A stretch of DNA of 64,000 nucleotides from Symbiodinium natans (Eukaryota > Sar > Dinophyceae > Suessiales > Symbiodiniaceae), in assembly GCA_905221605.1 (NCBI GenBank), contig CAJNDS010000446.1, positions 979,743-1,043,742 of the forward strand, written 5' to 3'. The notes below the pieces were generated by a model. The model was not told the origin of the DNA and ran no database searches. It was given only the letters and a program-made list of their open reading frames with translations. A program made the translations under genes and the position numbers. The stretch's first letter is position 1; every line of letters begins with the position of its first letter. Below are positions 32,453-44,724 of this stretch, one piece after another.

Positions 32453-33690
32453 GGACCCTGACCTTCCCAGTTTCATGCGCTCTAGACTATTCACCCTGAG
32501 CCCTGAACTTCCTAAGCCTCCTAAACCCAAAACAGCACAAAAACACCGCCGGGCAGCTTTGGCCTGCCTGCTGCACGCGAGTGCGAGGTCTAAGGGAGCA
32601 CATGAACACATGCTGATTGGTTCCGCCAACTAATTGAATGTTCCGCAGGCCCAAATGATGAGTCAAGGCAGAACACATGCAACACGACGTCTAAGCAACC
32701 ACCGCCAGCAGGTACGTCAAGGGAGCACCCTGTTTTGCTATCAGCACTTCTCTGCACTGCCTTCCTGGACTGACTTCTCATGTACCAAAGCAAGGTGGCA
32801 CACTTCTGCGTGGCTTTGGACTCCTGGAAGCTCGAAGTCCACAATCTCTGCACCCTCAAACGGCAAGCCTTCAAAGAAGCCCAAAGTGTATTAACGCGTC
32901 TTCAAGCCCCCTAAGCCCCCACCCCTAGGTCCCCCCCAGCCGCCCTCCGACATACCGCGTGCCCTCACCGCATGCCACTCTATGGCCTTCCGGGTGTCCC
33001 GCGGGGGGCTGTGGTTGCTGGATCCGCGGTGTCCCTGCTGCTTGGCCGAACCGACATGTTCAGGGGGATTTGGGGGTTTCTTCTGGGGATTTTCGGGGGG
33101 TAAGAGGCTGGGGTTTAGGGTGGTATGGTTGGATACATGAAGGGTTCATTTTTTGTGTTTGGGCGAGGGGTTTAGGATCTTGATCGCAGTTGCCGGCAGA
33201 GGGATGGTGCTCGAAGCTGCATGCTTCATTAGCCGCGCGGATGTGTGGTTTCGTGGATTCAGGCTTAAGACCATGAATCCCAATCTGAGGAGGAGCTACC
33301 AACCCTTCAGGGAAAGCGGTGCTCGTAGGACTGTGGAAAGGGCACAGGGGCCCAGCAACCCGAGCTCCTACATCCTGGACCCTATTCTGCCCCAAGCTCG
33401 AATCCCAAATGTTCACGCTCTCTTGCTGTCCCAGGCTTGCATCCCTTGGTGGGCTGTCACTTCTTCGCCGATGGGCATCAACGCCAAGGGTTGCCGTGGG
33501 GTGTAAATCCGAGGCTTCGGGTTCAGGGCACCAGGAGGTCCATACGGGGGGTCTTTACGCGTCGGGGGTTGCGGTTCACAGGCTAGTGGGAAGGGGTATC
33601 AGGGCAGATCGAGGCATCAGAACAGACTCTCGACAAGGAGCTGCCAATCTTTGCTTGCCTCACCCCACGAGTGCTCCGCTTTCCCTGAAG
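32453..33690. other. Downstream of SDR; one weak exon candidate
   Basis: At about 32,971-33,062 a frame reads PLYGLPGVPRGAVVAGSAVS and LLLGRTDMF before a possible donor. No other conserved text. Confidence 0.3.
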
Positions 33691-33694
33691 CTAC

Positions 33695-33771
33695 AAGTCC
33701 CTAATCGGGAGTATAATAAGGGGGTACTATAATCCCTATTGAGGACTCTTAGAAAAAGGGGGAACATCCCA
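33695..33771. mobile_element. MITE-like palindromic element, copy 2 (left end lost)
   Basis: The right arm ATTGAGGACT ... AAGGGGGAACATCCCA is intact. The inner left arm AGTCCCTAATCGGGAGTATA is recognisable, but the outer left inverted repeat is absent. Same family as 25,923, 34,284 and 59,360. Confidence 0.7.
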
Positions 33772-34283
33772 AGCCACTCTGGTTATGCAAATCCCAGGCC
33801 CCGCAAGTATAGCTTCAGCAATCCGCCATTCAGCCACAACGTCCCCAAGCTGTTTTGGAGAGACAGATGGTGGACATAGTCTAAGTGAAGGGAAACTAAG
33901 ACGCACTAGGACATCAAAATATCGCGAGCGAAATTTCAGCAAGCTCGGAGCCATCCGCTGCAGTCCAAATATCCTCTTCGATGTCAACACTTAGTCCGAA
34001 TGTTACAGGGCAGCTTCTTTGTCAAGAAGCCAAGGACAGACGAGGCCAAAGACGCCCGATGAAGAATTCGATGACGAAGACAACGTTTGCATGGTGGCGC
34101 CGATGAGTGGATGTTGGTTTTGTGTTTGGACCTCTGAATTTCTCGAGTCCCTTGTTTTGAAGGTTCCATGAGTCCTTGGCAACGCGCCTGGCAAAGGGCA
34201 GATGGTCAACTGAGGCTGATGACGACTTTTGCGCGTTGCCCGGCTGCTGTGTTCTCTTCTTCTCGGCAGTAGGAGTAGGATGC

Positions 34284-34385
34284 TGGGATGATTGTCCCCC
34301 CCTATACTAGCAGTCCTTAATGGGGATTATAGTGCCCCCTATTATTATCCCGAATAAGGACTGTGAGTATTTGGGGGACATCCCA
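34284..34385. mobile_element. MITE-like palindromic element, copy 3
   Basis: TGGGATGATTGTCCCCCC at the left, GGGGGACATCCCA at the right, inner arms CAGTCCTTAATGGGGATTAT and ATAAGGACTG. Flanks AGTAGGATGC and AGTAGGCTGT match at 8 of 10, consistent with an aged ~10-bp target duplication. Confidence 0.8.
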
Positions 34386-36115
34386 AGTAGGCTGTCAGGT
34401 CCTGTGCGATTGTGAAGGTGTTGTTTGAGGGCACTTGTCAGAAGTTGCTGAGTGGCTGGTGCTGCCTAAGAAGTCCTCGTAGTTGTTCCAGAGAGTTGAA
34501 CTTCGGCAGTGTCGTGTTTAGCAAGTTGACAAACACATGAATGATTGACGGTCAGAGATGCATCTCAGCTAGACCGGCCCGAGCTGGCTTCACAGGGTAT
34601 CCACAAAGCATGTATGAGAGTCGATCGATCATTGCAAGTTGCCCAGGAGTACGCAAGGCGCGTTTGGCGCCCTTCTGCTATACTGTGGCATGGTGTTGGG
34701 GGAGTTGCCTTTTCTGATGGGAGCCGCTCGGAGCGTAAAGTGGGTGTGAACACAAAGTACGCATGAGCAGAAAGTTGATGTGTTGGGCTTCGTTGTGGGC
34801 TGTTCGTGCGGGGCTGTATAGGCCAAAGCCTGCAAGTCTGAAGCCCAGCTGCAAGAGTAGTTGATTGAGATCATCGCTGAAATCTAATCTAAGCAGGTCA
34901 CCTCATGCCGAAAGGCCACCTTAGATTCATTCCACTGAATGCAGAGTGCCGGTGAAATGGAGGAGGGTGCCTTGTGCGCCACAGCTTGAGTCTTCGGACC
35001 TGCCATAAATCGCTCCATCCTATGGTACGGGGGCCGGTCACTAGGGCTTGGCCTTGGCATGCAAGGCTCGAGAAGAAGATGCTCGGAAGTCCCTTGCGCA
35101 AGCCAAACGCGCCAGGTTTCCGCAGAGGATGAGGGGAAAGCCGCAGCTTTTGTGCAGAACGCGCTGGTTCTCGTGGCTTTGCTCGGAAGAGAAGCCCTGG
35201 GGTCTTCAGTCACACGGATGGGAAGTGGATTTTTAGGGGGGTGGGTTGGTGCGATGTGGCACCATGATTCCCAAATCCCTCCAAAAAGAGACGAGGCCTG
35301 CTGGCTGGTGGAGAGATTCATCCTTACGGGCCAGCCACTACCTCTTGTCCAGAGCTGTTCTTGTGCCCTGTGACTTGGCAGTTCTTTGGAGGGGTGGGGG
35401 ACGGGGCGGGGGGGGGGGCTGAAGAAATTAGCAGCCAATGTAGCAGTTGCCCCCTTGCCCCCAGCCCACAAGCTTTGAAAGGCTTAAGTTTCAATGTCTT
35501 TACCGTCTTTCACCCTGCGGAATTCCTACGGGTCCTTGAGGGCGGAGACAGAGTCCAGAAAGTCTGGGTCTTTGAGAAAAGGCAGATGTTGCACTTTATG
35601 GATTCCTTTCGCTGGGGGTGATGCCTCAGTTCATCTGAAGAAAACAAAGGGCTCAGAGCCTTCCTTGAGAAGTACACTGTCGCTATCTATCCCAAGACCT
35701 GTTCCTTGTCCGGGGGCCTGAACCGGTGCATGAAGATAAGAGTGGCTTTTCTCAGGCCTCCTCTCGGGACATGCAGAATACGGGAGATTGCCCTGCTGCC
35801 ATTGCTGTCAGAAGGTAATACAGAACTGATGTACGCCTGTGTGTGTGTGTGTGTGTGTGGTTGGGGCCCAACTGTCGCAGAGGCTTCAAGCCAACGTAGA
35901 CTGGTCGGAGAACGTAGCAACAGCCACACGAAATAGGGTCACCTACCCCACTTATGCCACTCCATGTTAGCCACTCCTCAGGGTTTTAGCCACTCCTCAG
36001 GGTTTGGCTTGCAGCCACACTGATCGACTGGGCCGGGCCGACGCCATACGACGCCGCTCCGACCAGCAAAGCTCTTCAGAACACCTCAATGCCTGAACAG
36101 CCCTCGCTTATGAAG
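34386..36115. other. Mostly non-coding; weak exon candidates
   Basis: Possible exons on + : EDEGKAAAFVQNALVLVALL (about 35,120-35,205), LKKLAANVAVAPLPPAHK (about 35,420-35,473) and ENKGLRAFLEKYTVAIYP (about 35,640-35,695). They may belong to the membrane-segment gene further right. A (GT)n run lies at about 35,837-35,860 and a poly-G run at about 35,408. Confidence 0.3.
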
Positions 36116-36478
36116 CATGTATTGATATGTATATATATATATGTATGTATATATATACACATATCTACACATGTCTTGTATATGTGTGTGTATGTATGTA
36201 TGTATGTATGTATGTATGTATGTATGTATGTATGTATGTATGTATGTATGTATGTATGTATGTATGTATGTATGTATGTATGTATGTATGTATGTATGTA
36301 TGTATGTATGTATGTATGTATGTATGTATGTATGTATGTATGTATGTATGTATGTATGTATGTATGTATGTATGTATGTATGTATATACACATGGAAGCA
36401 TGCGTATAAATAAGTAAATAAGAACATCAAGATATATACATATATGCATATACATACATTTATGTATATATGTATGTG
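36116..36478 (+). repeat. (TATG)n microsatellite with TATA-rich flanks
   Basis: About 48 TATG units run at 36,189-36,384, with related TATA/TACA-rich DNA on both sides. The long Met-Tyr-Val-Cys and Ile-His-Thr-Tyr frames are artefacts. Confidence 0.97.
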
Positions 36479-36570
36479 GCAAGGACCTCTACGTTCTGTT
36501 TGACGGATTTCTTTAACCTGAAAGCATAATTTCGCTTTGTTCTCCATACCGAGCTGCAGATATTCACATT

Positions 36571-36660
36571 TGGAGGAGGGGAGGAGGGGAGGAGGGGAGG
36601 AGGGGAGGCGGAGAGGCGGGGAGGCGGGGAGGCGGGGAGGCGGGGAGGCGGGGAGGTGGT
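36571..36660 (+). repeat. GGAGGGGA / GGCGGGGA minisatellite
   Basis: Roughly four GGAGGGGA units followed by GGCGGGGA-type units. G-rich strand with G-quadruplex potential. Related GGTGGGGA runs lie at 36,790-36,815. Confidence 0.9.
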
Positions 36661-36819
36661 AGGGCCCCAAAAACGCACATAAGCAAAAATTAGGATAGGG
36701 ATATTCCATATAAACACCCTGATAATGAAGCCCAATAAGGTAGGGATATCCCTATAAAATGCTTATGCCTATGTCTGGGCCCCTAAGGTGGGAGGTGGGG
36801 AGGTGGGGAGGAGGGAAGC

Positions 36820-38020
36820 ATCTTCTTCCGTATCGCTCGAAGAAGAGCAACGATTTGGCGGATCGAGAGTTTCGCATCAGCCAACTTCACGGATCCGCAG
36901 GGTACTAGGCAGGGCAGGCAAAGTGGAGAATTGGTCCGGCATTCGAGAGGCACAATTGAGGGAAGTTAAAGGGTCGTCCCCAGCACGCACCCACGCCGGC
37001 ACGAAAAGGCGGGTGCCCACTGCTGGACACGATGCAGACGATGCACGATGCGCATTGCAGTGTCTTTTGGGTGTGCTGGGCAGTGCCCGAGACTTCAAGC
37101 GCCACCCCGGGATGAGGGCAAGGCCCTGTTGAAACCCTTCAAACCTTGCAACTTCAAACCCTTCAGATGTTTGAAAGGGTGCAGTGGATCCGTCAAATAG
37201 AGCCTAAGCTACTCCCCTGGCCGTATAGATTGCATACGAGGGAAGCTAAGAAACGCAAGCCCTGTATCCCCATTTTCCGGTTTTTTGAGAGGACGTGACC
37301 CTTGGCTTGGCCAGCCAAGTTGCAGGCCAGGCTGCCGGGCTACGGGGTTTGGGTTTAGGGTTTAGGGTTGAGGGTTTAGGGTTTAGGGTATTTAGGGTTT
37401 AGGGTATTGGGGGTTTGGAGGAGAATTAGAAGGTCTTGCATGCTTGCTTGCAATGGAAGAAGCCACATTGTGTATTGAGCTCGTAGCTGCTTGGACAGTA
37501 GGGCTTAGGGTTTATAGGGGGTGCACAAGGGGTCAAGGAGCGGGCAGGAGATTTGCCACATCACATTCCTGATCATTCCTGACTTTGATACTCTGCACAG
37601 TTCCCAAAAACGGTCAAGGCTTTAGGAGGCACGGGCGCACCGACGTTTGGAGCGATGATGGTCAGACTGCTAGCAGCTGGCAATGTCCGCTATTCCCGAC
37701 ATGTTCGTCTTCACACAGCTGTGAGCACGCCCCCTGCAAGTACTTCCCTTCAATCGCACAAAACCTGGGCAAGGGGCTCGGGGTTCAGGCCCCGATTACT
37801 CTGCTTAAGGTTTTGGGCGAGGATCTTTGCGGTTTGGACGTTAGTTGGTGGAATGGCGGGAGGGTGCTGGCTGCCACTGTGAATGCCAAGCTGAATGCAC
37901 GTGCCGGTTTCGCTGTACTTCCGCATTTTCGGCTTCTTGTCACACTCTCGAAATCCGCGTCGCTGTTGATAGCAGCGGACATCCGCTTAACTTGAGAGAC
38001 CCTGGCCCCCAATGACGCGC
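36820..38020. other. No supported gene; degenerate telomere repeats inside
   Basis: Degenerate (TTTAGGG)n lies at about 37,347-37,420. A frame KSNDLADREFRISQLHG near 36,845-36,895 is the only exon-like text. Confidence 0.35.
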
Positions 38021-38022
38021 AG

Positions 38023-41000
38023 GCTGCGATGGCGGGTACCGCTCGCCCTTTATCCTTTATGCCACCGTTTGGATCACCGGGCTCATTTTTGGAACCCTAC
38101 TCCTCTGCCTCGAGGAGGGGCGACAAGGGCCAAGCCCCTGACAATCTTGACTGAAGTGTGAGCCCATCTGTAGGTTTGCATGCTCAGGCCTGGACAACGA
38201 ACAGAAGTCTAGAGTTCAGGGTGCGTCACTAGTTTGGTTAAACCCTACACCCTAAACCCTAAACCCTAAACCCTAAGCCTCACGGCTAGAATCCTCCGGG
38301 TAGGGATAGTAATCCCACATCCCAGGGGAAGTTTTTTACCTTTCTTCGAGACCGACCTATAAACCCCGCTTTGCTGTGGCTAGTCGGGTGCCAAAAAAAA
38401 AAACCCTAAACCCTAAACCCCAAACCCCTTTTGGTTCTGCACCTGATTGCAAAAGGAGGGCGCGCACTTCTTGGCCGACGAGGGCTCCGAGGAAGAGGCG
38501 CCGGAGGCAAAAGCGCCCCCACTGCGGCGGAAGGCCTTGCCCATCGTGCGCCTTGGCCTTCAGTAGGGTTTTAGGGTTTCAGGTTTTAGGGTTTCAGGGT
38601 TTCAGGGTTTTAGGGTTTTAGAGAGAGAGGGTTTTAGGGTTTTAGGGTTTTAGGGTTTTAGGGTTTTTGGGTTTTTGGGTTTTTGGGTTTTTGGGTTTTT
38701 GGGTTTCAGGGTTTCAGGGTTTTTGCGAGCCCTCCATCTTGGCGAGTTGGCTTTGGTAGACAAGAGTTTTGGCACTTAGGTTCTTCTGGGTTTGGGTTTA
38801 GGTTTTGTGTTTCTCTCAGCAGGGCTTTTTCGGCACACTGTGTGAACTTGGGGCCCAGGTATGGCCTGGCGACGTCCATGTCGTGCATTCTCTTTGCCAC
38901 AGGCCCATCGAGCAGCTCCCACCCTAGCTGGTTTATCCGTGGATTGCACCTGAACCAAAGATTCTTAGCACTTAAACCCTAAACCCTAAACCCTAAACCC
39001 TAAACCCAAAAAAACCCTAAACCCTAAACCCTGAACCCTGAACCCTGAACCCTGAACCCTGAACCCTGAACCCTAAACCCTAAACCCTAAACCCGAAACC
39101 CTAAACCCAGAAAGATGCCTTTGGGAAGGCTCGGCCACCAACGACATGATGTGGGTCGTGTCCGGGGTCCTCCTCCTGGTGATCTCCGTACTTTGCACCT
39201 GGAACTGGTGCCCTGGTCTTTGACACTCTTGCTCTTTGGTTTTGTTGAAATCGTCTAGGCATTCTTGGCATGATTGCGCGGAGTCGTCTGGGTTTAGGGT
39301 TTAGGGTTTAGGGTTTAGGGTTTAGGGTTTGGGGTCGAGAGGCTCTGGCGCTTGGAAATGAATTTGGCCACCTGGGGGGCCCTCTTCCACGGCTTCGCCA
39401 TCGCCCTGCGGGCCGTGCAGAACCACGCAGTCTTCCGGGACCTGAGGTGGGACCCGGAGGCAGGAGGCACACAACCCAGAAGCGGGTTTAGGGTTTAGGG
39501 TTTAGGGTTTAGGGTTTAGGTTTAGGGTTTAGGGTTGAGGGTTTAGCAGCCAAGTCCGAAGTGTAGCCCTGCACGCATCCAGCGAGACCCCGAGCATGCC
39601 TTGCCAAAGTTGCGCTCTTGCTTTTTTGACCAAGCGCCCGGTCTGCTTGTCAAGTGCTTCGGGGTCCCGAAGCAAGATTTCTGATGTGCTGATCTTGCAA
39701 AGCCCTGTGGAGGACCAGCATGGCCTGCTGGTTGTGTATGAGTTCCCGGGGCTCCAGCTGTTCATGTGTCCTGGGCAGCATGCCTATGCATGCCTTACTT
39801 GTCCAACATGAGGAAGCGTCACAAACCAGCACCGGTAAACCGGTTCGGTGTTGGCAACGCCGTGAGGTTTGGCATGCTGGTGATGTTCGTGTCCTTGCAG
39901 TTCTATCTCTACACCTGCCACTGGAAGGCCTGGAGGGCCAGAAAGGGCCACAGATGACCATTGTGTCCGTTTATGAGCCTGCACAGTAGGGTCTTGCCTG
40001 TATGACGAAGCATTGAACAAAGCCCACCCATTCTACCTCAAAGCAGGGTGCTGCTGTCGTGTGCTTTCCTCGGTTGAAAGGAGTGGAGAAGCATTGAAAG
40101 CCAAGATGTTTCCACGGCCGCTTGGCAAGATGTTTTGAGATGATTGAGCTAGGCTTCACCTCCAAGAAGCTGATGTCGTGAGGGCAGCTACAGCTACAAC
40201 GTCGTCAATGGCGGACACGCACGGTATGACAAGGCGGGATGTGGCTTGATCGATGACGCCTGGCAGTCTTGGTGCACGTAGCCCGGTTGCCATCCGCACA
40301 TGTCTGGCACTGGAAAGTTCCATGTCTTCATGGCCGTGTTTCAATATGTGTTTCAGTTGTCCCAGTCGGCGCAGAGGCACTTCGCATAGCCTTCTTTGTT
40401 GTGTTGGGGTTTGTGAAGTGGCTGCCAGGGCGGCAACAAAAGCCACGTTTGCGGCCTGGATGCCGTAGTCTTGCGAAGCAGAGGGTCTCTTGCTTGCCCG
40501 TGTTGTGTCAGGGCTTCCGACCCAGCATGCTGCGCAAGAGTGAGATGAACCCGCTAGGCACCAGAATTCAGGAGCTCGGGGGCTTGCAAGGCTTCGAAGT
40601 TGCAGTCAGGGGTGTAGAAAGGGCGTGGTGGGTGTGAGGGAGAGAGAGAGAAAAAAAGAGAAAGAGAAACGGAAAGGGAAAGAACAAGGGCCAGGGAACG
40701 GGAAGAGGAAAAGGGACAAAGAGCAAGCGAAAGGGAAAGAGGAGGCTAGTAGTTGAGGCTTACGTGCATCGTTGACGGTTCAATCATTGCGCAAAATGGT
40801 CGTGCCGATCATGATCAGATTCGTCATGGTTGCATTGAGGTCAGATGGCTTAGATCCCTACACCAGCTCCATCTCTACCGTGTCATGGAGTGCGGGCAAT
40901 GTGTGTGTGAGCAGCTTCCGAGGTGCTGGAAGCCAGTGGTGGCAGTGGATCCTCCTTCCTCTTTGCATCCTGTGCCAGATCATTGGCGTCCATGTGCCAC

Positions 41001-43655
41001 TCATCTACACGGACCCTGGGCAAACTTTGGGGAAAGTTTCGTCCTGAACCCTTGAAGCTCAAGCCCCGAAGCGCCAACCCTTAACATCTATATAAACCTT
41101 GAGGGTTTAGGGTTTAGGGTTTAGGAATTAGGTTTAGGGTTTAGGGTTTAGGGGCTCAGAGCCTTTGAGCGCAACACGCATGCTTGAGGAGTGCACCTTG
41201 CCCAACGTGACATGGTTTCACGAGGACTCGGAAGGCTACCGGGTCTCCCAAGGCGCAGGGGTCGGGGCTTGTTGCCAACAGCCAGGCTTTGCCTAACTGA
41301 GATGTGGCCACTTCAAGTCATTCAGGGTTTTGCTACATGCTCAAGTTAAGTGGTGCGAGCTGAAGTCAAGTTGTTGCTTTTTGTTGTCCATTCGCTTGCT
41401 ACATTTTTGAGTGGCAGGCCTACTAAACCGAACTTCGACAAACTCAACGCACAATGAAGCCAAGCAGCCACTGAAGCCAAGCAGCCACGTGTTCATTCCG
41501 GGTCTGCAAACTCTTCCCTGGACGTGAAGCCCTAAACCCTAGACCCAAGATCCTCAACCCTAAACCTCGTGAAGCTGTTGCTAATTGCTACGTGGAGCCG
41601 GTACTTCTTCCGTACATCTCACGCATGCGGGCCGCGGTTGGTCCTGCGGTTGACAATGTGTTCTTCTTAGGTACGGCTGGTTGCCTTGCGGTATTAGAAG
41701 AAGTTTGAATAGCATGAGTGCATCTCGAGTACTGCAGCAGCTACAGCAACATCCCATGAAAGAAGAAAAGAGAAAGAGAGAGGGAGTGTCAGGACCCAGA
41801 ACCCGCTTGGCCATAGCTGCCGGGCCCCTCCTGCGCAGAGGGGGCTCCTTAAGCGGGCAAAGAAGAGAGGAAATATGTGTGTGTGTGTGTGTGTGTGCGC
41901 GCAGCACTCTTTCATGCAGGGAGGATACAAGCAGTGAGGACACCGCGCCCCCGACCCCCAAGAAGGCACTGCCTAGCCTAGTTCCCCAACATCCCATGCC
42001 ACGGCTTGTGCACTTCCCGGCTTGGGTTCAAGCGTAGATTCGGTGTAGATCGGCCCCAAAAGTGCCTTTCTTCTGCCCCAAACTTGTAGCTCTACCGACA
42101 ATGCTGGCAGGGGAGTCTTACATGGACGTGATCCGGTGGCTGTATCAGCGGCAACTACCGTGCTCTGCATTTGCCGGGTGCTGAGTTTCAAGGCCTTGTC
42201 TTGAGGCTCTAGGTTTCGGGTACGAACCCCTCCTGACATGCACGATAATGGCACTGGCCGTGGCCGTTGTTGGGTCAGTTCGCCACCACCTTTTGTGGAC
42301 TGCGGGAGCTGAGACTTGTCAGGGTGAGGTATCTCGCCTGGAGAAGGCGGATGGCTGGGTCTTCCGAGGTCTTCGAGCACTCACGGAATCTCGCGGATCG
42401 GGCCTGTCACGCCAAAGGGGGTCGAGCCCAGACCACACCTCAGAGCATCCGCCACGCGCGGATCCTCGCCTCAAGAAAAGCCGCATGACTGCTAGCCAGC
42501 CTTTCTCAAATAGTGCTGGTCAGAAACCTCAGTTCCAGACCTTAAACTTCCGCGCCGGATTTTGACTCGCCTTCGGTGTATGATTCTCCTCGCCTCTCAG
42601 CTGTGCCGTGCCCCTCACCCGCGTGTCTTGCCCTGGAGTGCCGCTCCAGAGAGGAATTATCCGTGGAGTGCCTATCCAGCACAGGATCCTGCAGAGAATC
42701 CAGGCAAACTAAGCAACCTTCGGCATTGTGAGTTCGCTCTCGCCGGCTTGCTTCAGCCAGGCACAGCTGATCGTCCCAAGATTCATTGTCCCGCTGCCCT
42801 GCTGATGGTCTGCCCAGCTGGTCATGCCGGGGGTTGCCCTGAAACCCACACCTGCCAGGGCAAGAGGGAGCTTAGGGTGTGGGATTTTGGGTTTTTCTTT
42901 GAGGCCGTGATGTGAGTCTCAGCTCTCGAGAAATATCAGCGGAGTCTCCACACTCAAACTCGTCACTTTGTGGGGCCTCTGAGGTTGCTGCATACAATGC
43001 CATGTTGCTGCCGCCGCTGCAATTCCTGATGCTCCTTGGACATGGCTTGAAGGAACTATCCTGAACCTTCCCTAAATCCTAAACCCCGTAAACTCTCGAG
43101 GCCCTAAAGCCCACAAGGACTTAACCCTGCAGATGTTTTCCTGCACCGGAATCCGCAAGAGCTGTGATTTGTGCCATCAATCTTGGTGAGCAGTCGGAAG
43201 GATCTTCCTGATCCTCCTCAACCCCGAATTCATCCCTTTGGACCTGCGGCAGTCGATGCAGCGCCCTGCCTTGCTTGGGCTTAAGCACCTACATTCTCCC
43301 GGGTTCCAGAACATTTCGGGTGTGCTTGCGGATGTTTGCGAGTCTTTTTGTCAGTGTGCGCGCGGGCGTCTTTTAAGTCTTTGTGGGAAGGGCCATTGGG
43401 GCTGTAAGGACCTATGTCATGACGCTGGCGCCCATGCGCTTCACCCAGCCATCTATCATGATGCTGGTAGTTGGCATCGCGAGCCTTCCAATTGAGAACC
43501 AGCATCCAGACAACATCCGATACGGCGGATACTTTACCAATGGCTACTGGTTCTTCTTGTCCTATTGCGTGGCAAACCTCATCCTTGCCTGGTCGGTGCA
43601 GCCGGCAAACGTCCTTCCAGAGCCAGCAGCTTGGACCAGTTCATTGAGATCACAG
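38023..43655 (+). CDS. Multi-exon membrane protein gene(s), unidentified
   Basis: Islands on + , many with one hydrophobic segment: 38,023-38,128 (SPFILYATVWITGLIFGTLL); 38,455-38,563, hydrophilic (LADEGSEEEAPEAKAPPLRR); about 39,111-39,205 (MMWVVSGVLLLVISVLCTWN); about 39,344-39,470 (ATWGALFHGFAIALRAVQNH); about 39,842-39,955 (RFGMLVMFVSLQFYLYTCHW); about 40,353-40,430 (ALRIAFFVVLGFVKWLP); about 40,930-41,030 (WQWILLPLCILCQIIGVHVP); about 41,175-41,262 (LEECTLPNVTWFHEDSEGYR); about 41,566-41,672 (EPVLLPYISRMRAAVGPAVD); 42,984-43,052 (AMLLPPLQFLMLLGHGLK); 43,201-43,260; and about 43,388-43,606 (PSIMMLVVGIASLPIEN, GYWFFLSYCVANLILAWSVQ) plus 43,627-43,655 (LDQFIEIT). The introns hold most of the telomere arrays of the window. 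Family not recognised; this could be two adjacent genes. Confidence 0.45.
38239..38276 (+). repeat. Interstitial telomere repeats (CCCTAAA)n
   Basis: About five units including variants, between two membrane-gene exons. Confidence 0.9.
38401..38430 (+). repeat. Interstitial telomere repeats (CCCTAAA)n
   Basis: About four units after an A run, about 25 bp before the exon beginning near 38,455. Confidence 0.9.
38565..38728 (+). repeat. Variant telomere-like array: TTTTAGGG, TTTCAGGG, TTTTTGGG
   Basis: Starts directly after an exon ending CTTCAG at 38,563. Unit length shifts from 7 to 8, and the sequence drifts from TTTTAGGG to TTTTTGGG to TTTCAGGG. Confidence 0.9.
38973..39109 (+). repeat. 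Telomere array (CCCTAAA)n with CCCTGAA block, running into a splice acceptor
   Basis: CCCTAAA units, a block of about seven CCCTGAA units, then CCCTAAA again, ending CCCTAAACCCAG at 39,110. The last repeat appears to supply the AG acceptor of the next exon. Confidence 0.92.
39290..39332 (+). repeat. Interstitial telomere repeats (TTTAGGG)6
   Basis: Ends about 10 bp before the exon beginning near 39,344. Confidence 0.95.
39485..39546 (+). repeat. Interstitial telomere repeats (TTTAGGG)8-9
   Basis: Begins about 15 bp after the same exon, which is therefore boxed by telomere repeats in one orientation. Confidence 0.95.
40640..40745 (+). repeat. Purine-rich GA/GAAA tract
   Basis: AG repeats followed by AAAGGGAAAG-type sequence. 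Intronic, no coding reading. Confidence 0.8.
41101..41153 (+). repeat. Interstitial telomere repeats (TTTAGGG)n
   Basis: About seven units with one degenerate (TTAGGAA), about 20 bp before the candidate exon at 41,175. Confidence 0.92.
41526..41568 (+). repeat. Degenerate telomere repeats (CCCTAAA)n
   Basis: Four to five decayed units (CCCTAGA, CCTCAAC variants) reaching the start of the candidate exon at about 41,566. Confidence 0.7.
41873..41902 (+). repeat. (GT)n microsatellite
   Basis: About a dozen GT units, then GCGCGC. Confidence 0.9.
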
Positions 43656-43669
43656 TGGGTGCACGAGGC

Positions 43670-44296
43670 CTCTCACATGTTTGTAGCAGCCCCAGCCCTC
43701 GGTCCGTGAGAAAAACGTGCAAAGTTCTGCGACTAATATTGCTGGCAAGGTAAGCATAGCTAAAGCTGTTTTTGCCGCATCATTCGCATGTCATCATGGC
43801 CATCCTACCCCTCCTCATCATTCTCAGCCTCCTCACCCTCATTCCAGGACTTTTGCAGGTTTCGCCAAGAAGGCATAACTGCAAGGCCAGAGCCCCTTTC
43901 TGAAGTGCTTCCTGGACCGAGTATTCCTGGAGTGCCCAAATCCAGATCTTGAGATCTTGCTTATCACATTGCTTATTGCTAGGGTGCAGGTGTTTGAAGC
44001 GTTTACTTTGCCTAGTGTCCGGAAGAGGAGGTTTCGAAAAGAGAAGGTTTTTTTTTTTTTTTTAAAACGTTTTTTCGAGGCTAGTCGGGGCCAGGCAAAG
44101 ACCTTTCTCTTTGTCGGCGGCATGTCCTCTTGCAAGCAGAGTTCGATTAAATGGAGTTGGCGAATTTAAGCTTTGGCAACAAGGCAGCGTCACAGGCCGG
44201 TGCAAGCTCCTGTGATTCGGACCTCGGCTAGCCTGTCCAAGCTGTGGGCGCAGAAGGGTCCAGGGGAGATTATTTGGCTTCTCCGGGCCATAAGCG
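43670..44296. other. No supported gene; T homopolymer
   Basis: Contains a run of about 16 T at 44,048-44,063. No exon recognised. Confidence 0.4.
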
Positions 44297-44440
44297 CTAA
44301 ACCCTATACCCTAAACCCTCCACTTTTCTACCCTAAACCCTAAACCCTAAACCCCAAACACTAAACCCTAAACCCTGATCCCAGAGGGGGTCTGCAAGGC
44401 GGGTGGCAAAACCTCAAACCCTAAACCCTCAACCCTAAGA
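44297..44440 (+). repeat. Two blocks of degenerate telomere repeats
   Basis: CCCTAAA-type units at 44,297-44,376 and again at 44,411-44,440, separated by unique sequence. Confidence 0.85.
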
Positions 44441-44724
44441 GCTGCACGCTTTCTCAGGATGGACTTCTGAACTCCTGCAAGAGCATCAAGGGGAGGGATC
44501 GGTCCTTGAAGCCGCCGGGGTCTCAGATTTAGGGCTTAGGGTTTGGGTGTAGGAGACACATGATGGTGTATGGTGGTGAACCCGGTTCAGTTGAGACCCA
44601 ACTATGTGCCTGGGATACTCTTCTCTTCAGTAGAGCTTAGCACAGCCATGTGTGAACAAGGGGCTGCCCAGTTTTGGATAGTAGCGTTTTGGTGGATGTT
44701 TTTTGAGTTTTAGGGTTTCTTACC

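Noticed and set aside
36076-36709. Met-Tyr-Val-Cys and Ile-His-Thr-Tyr repeat proteins
   Set aside because: Pure translation of the (TATG)n microsatellite on both strands.
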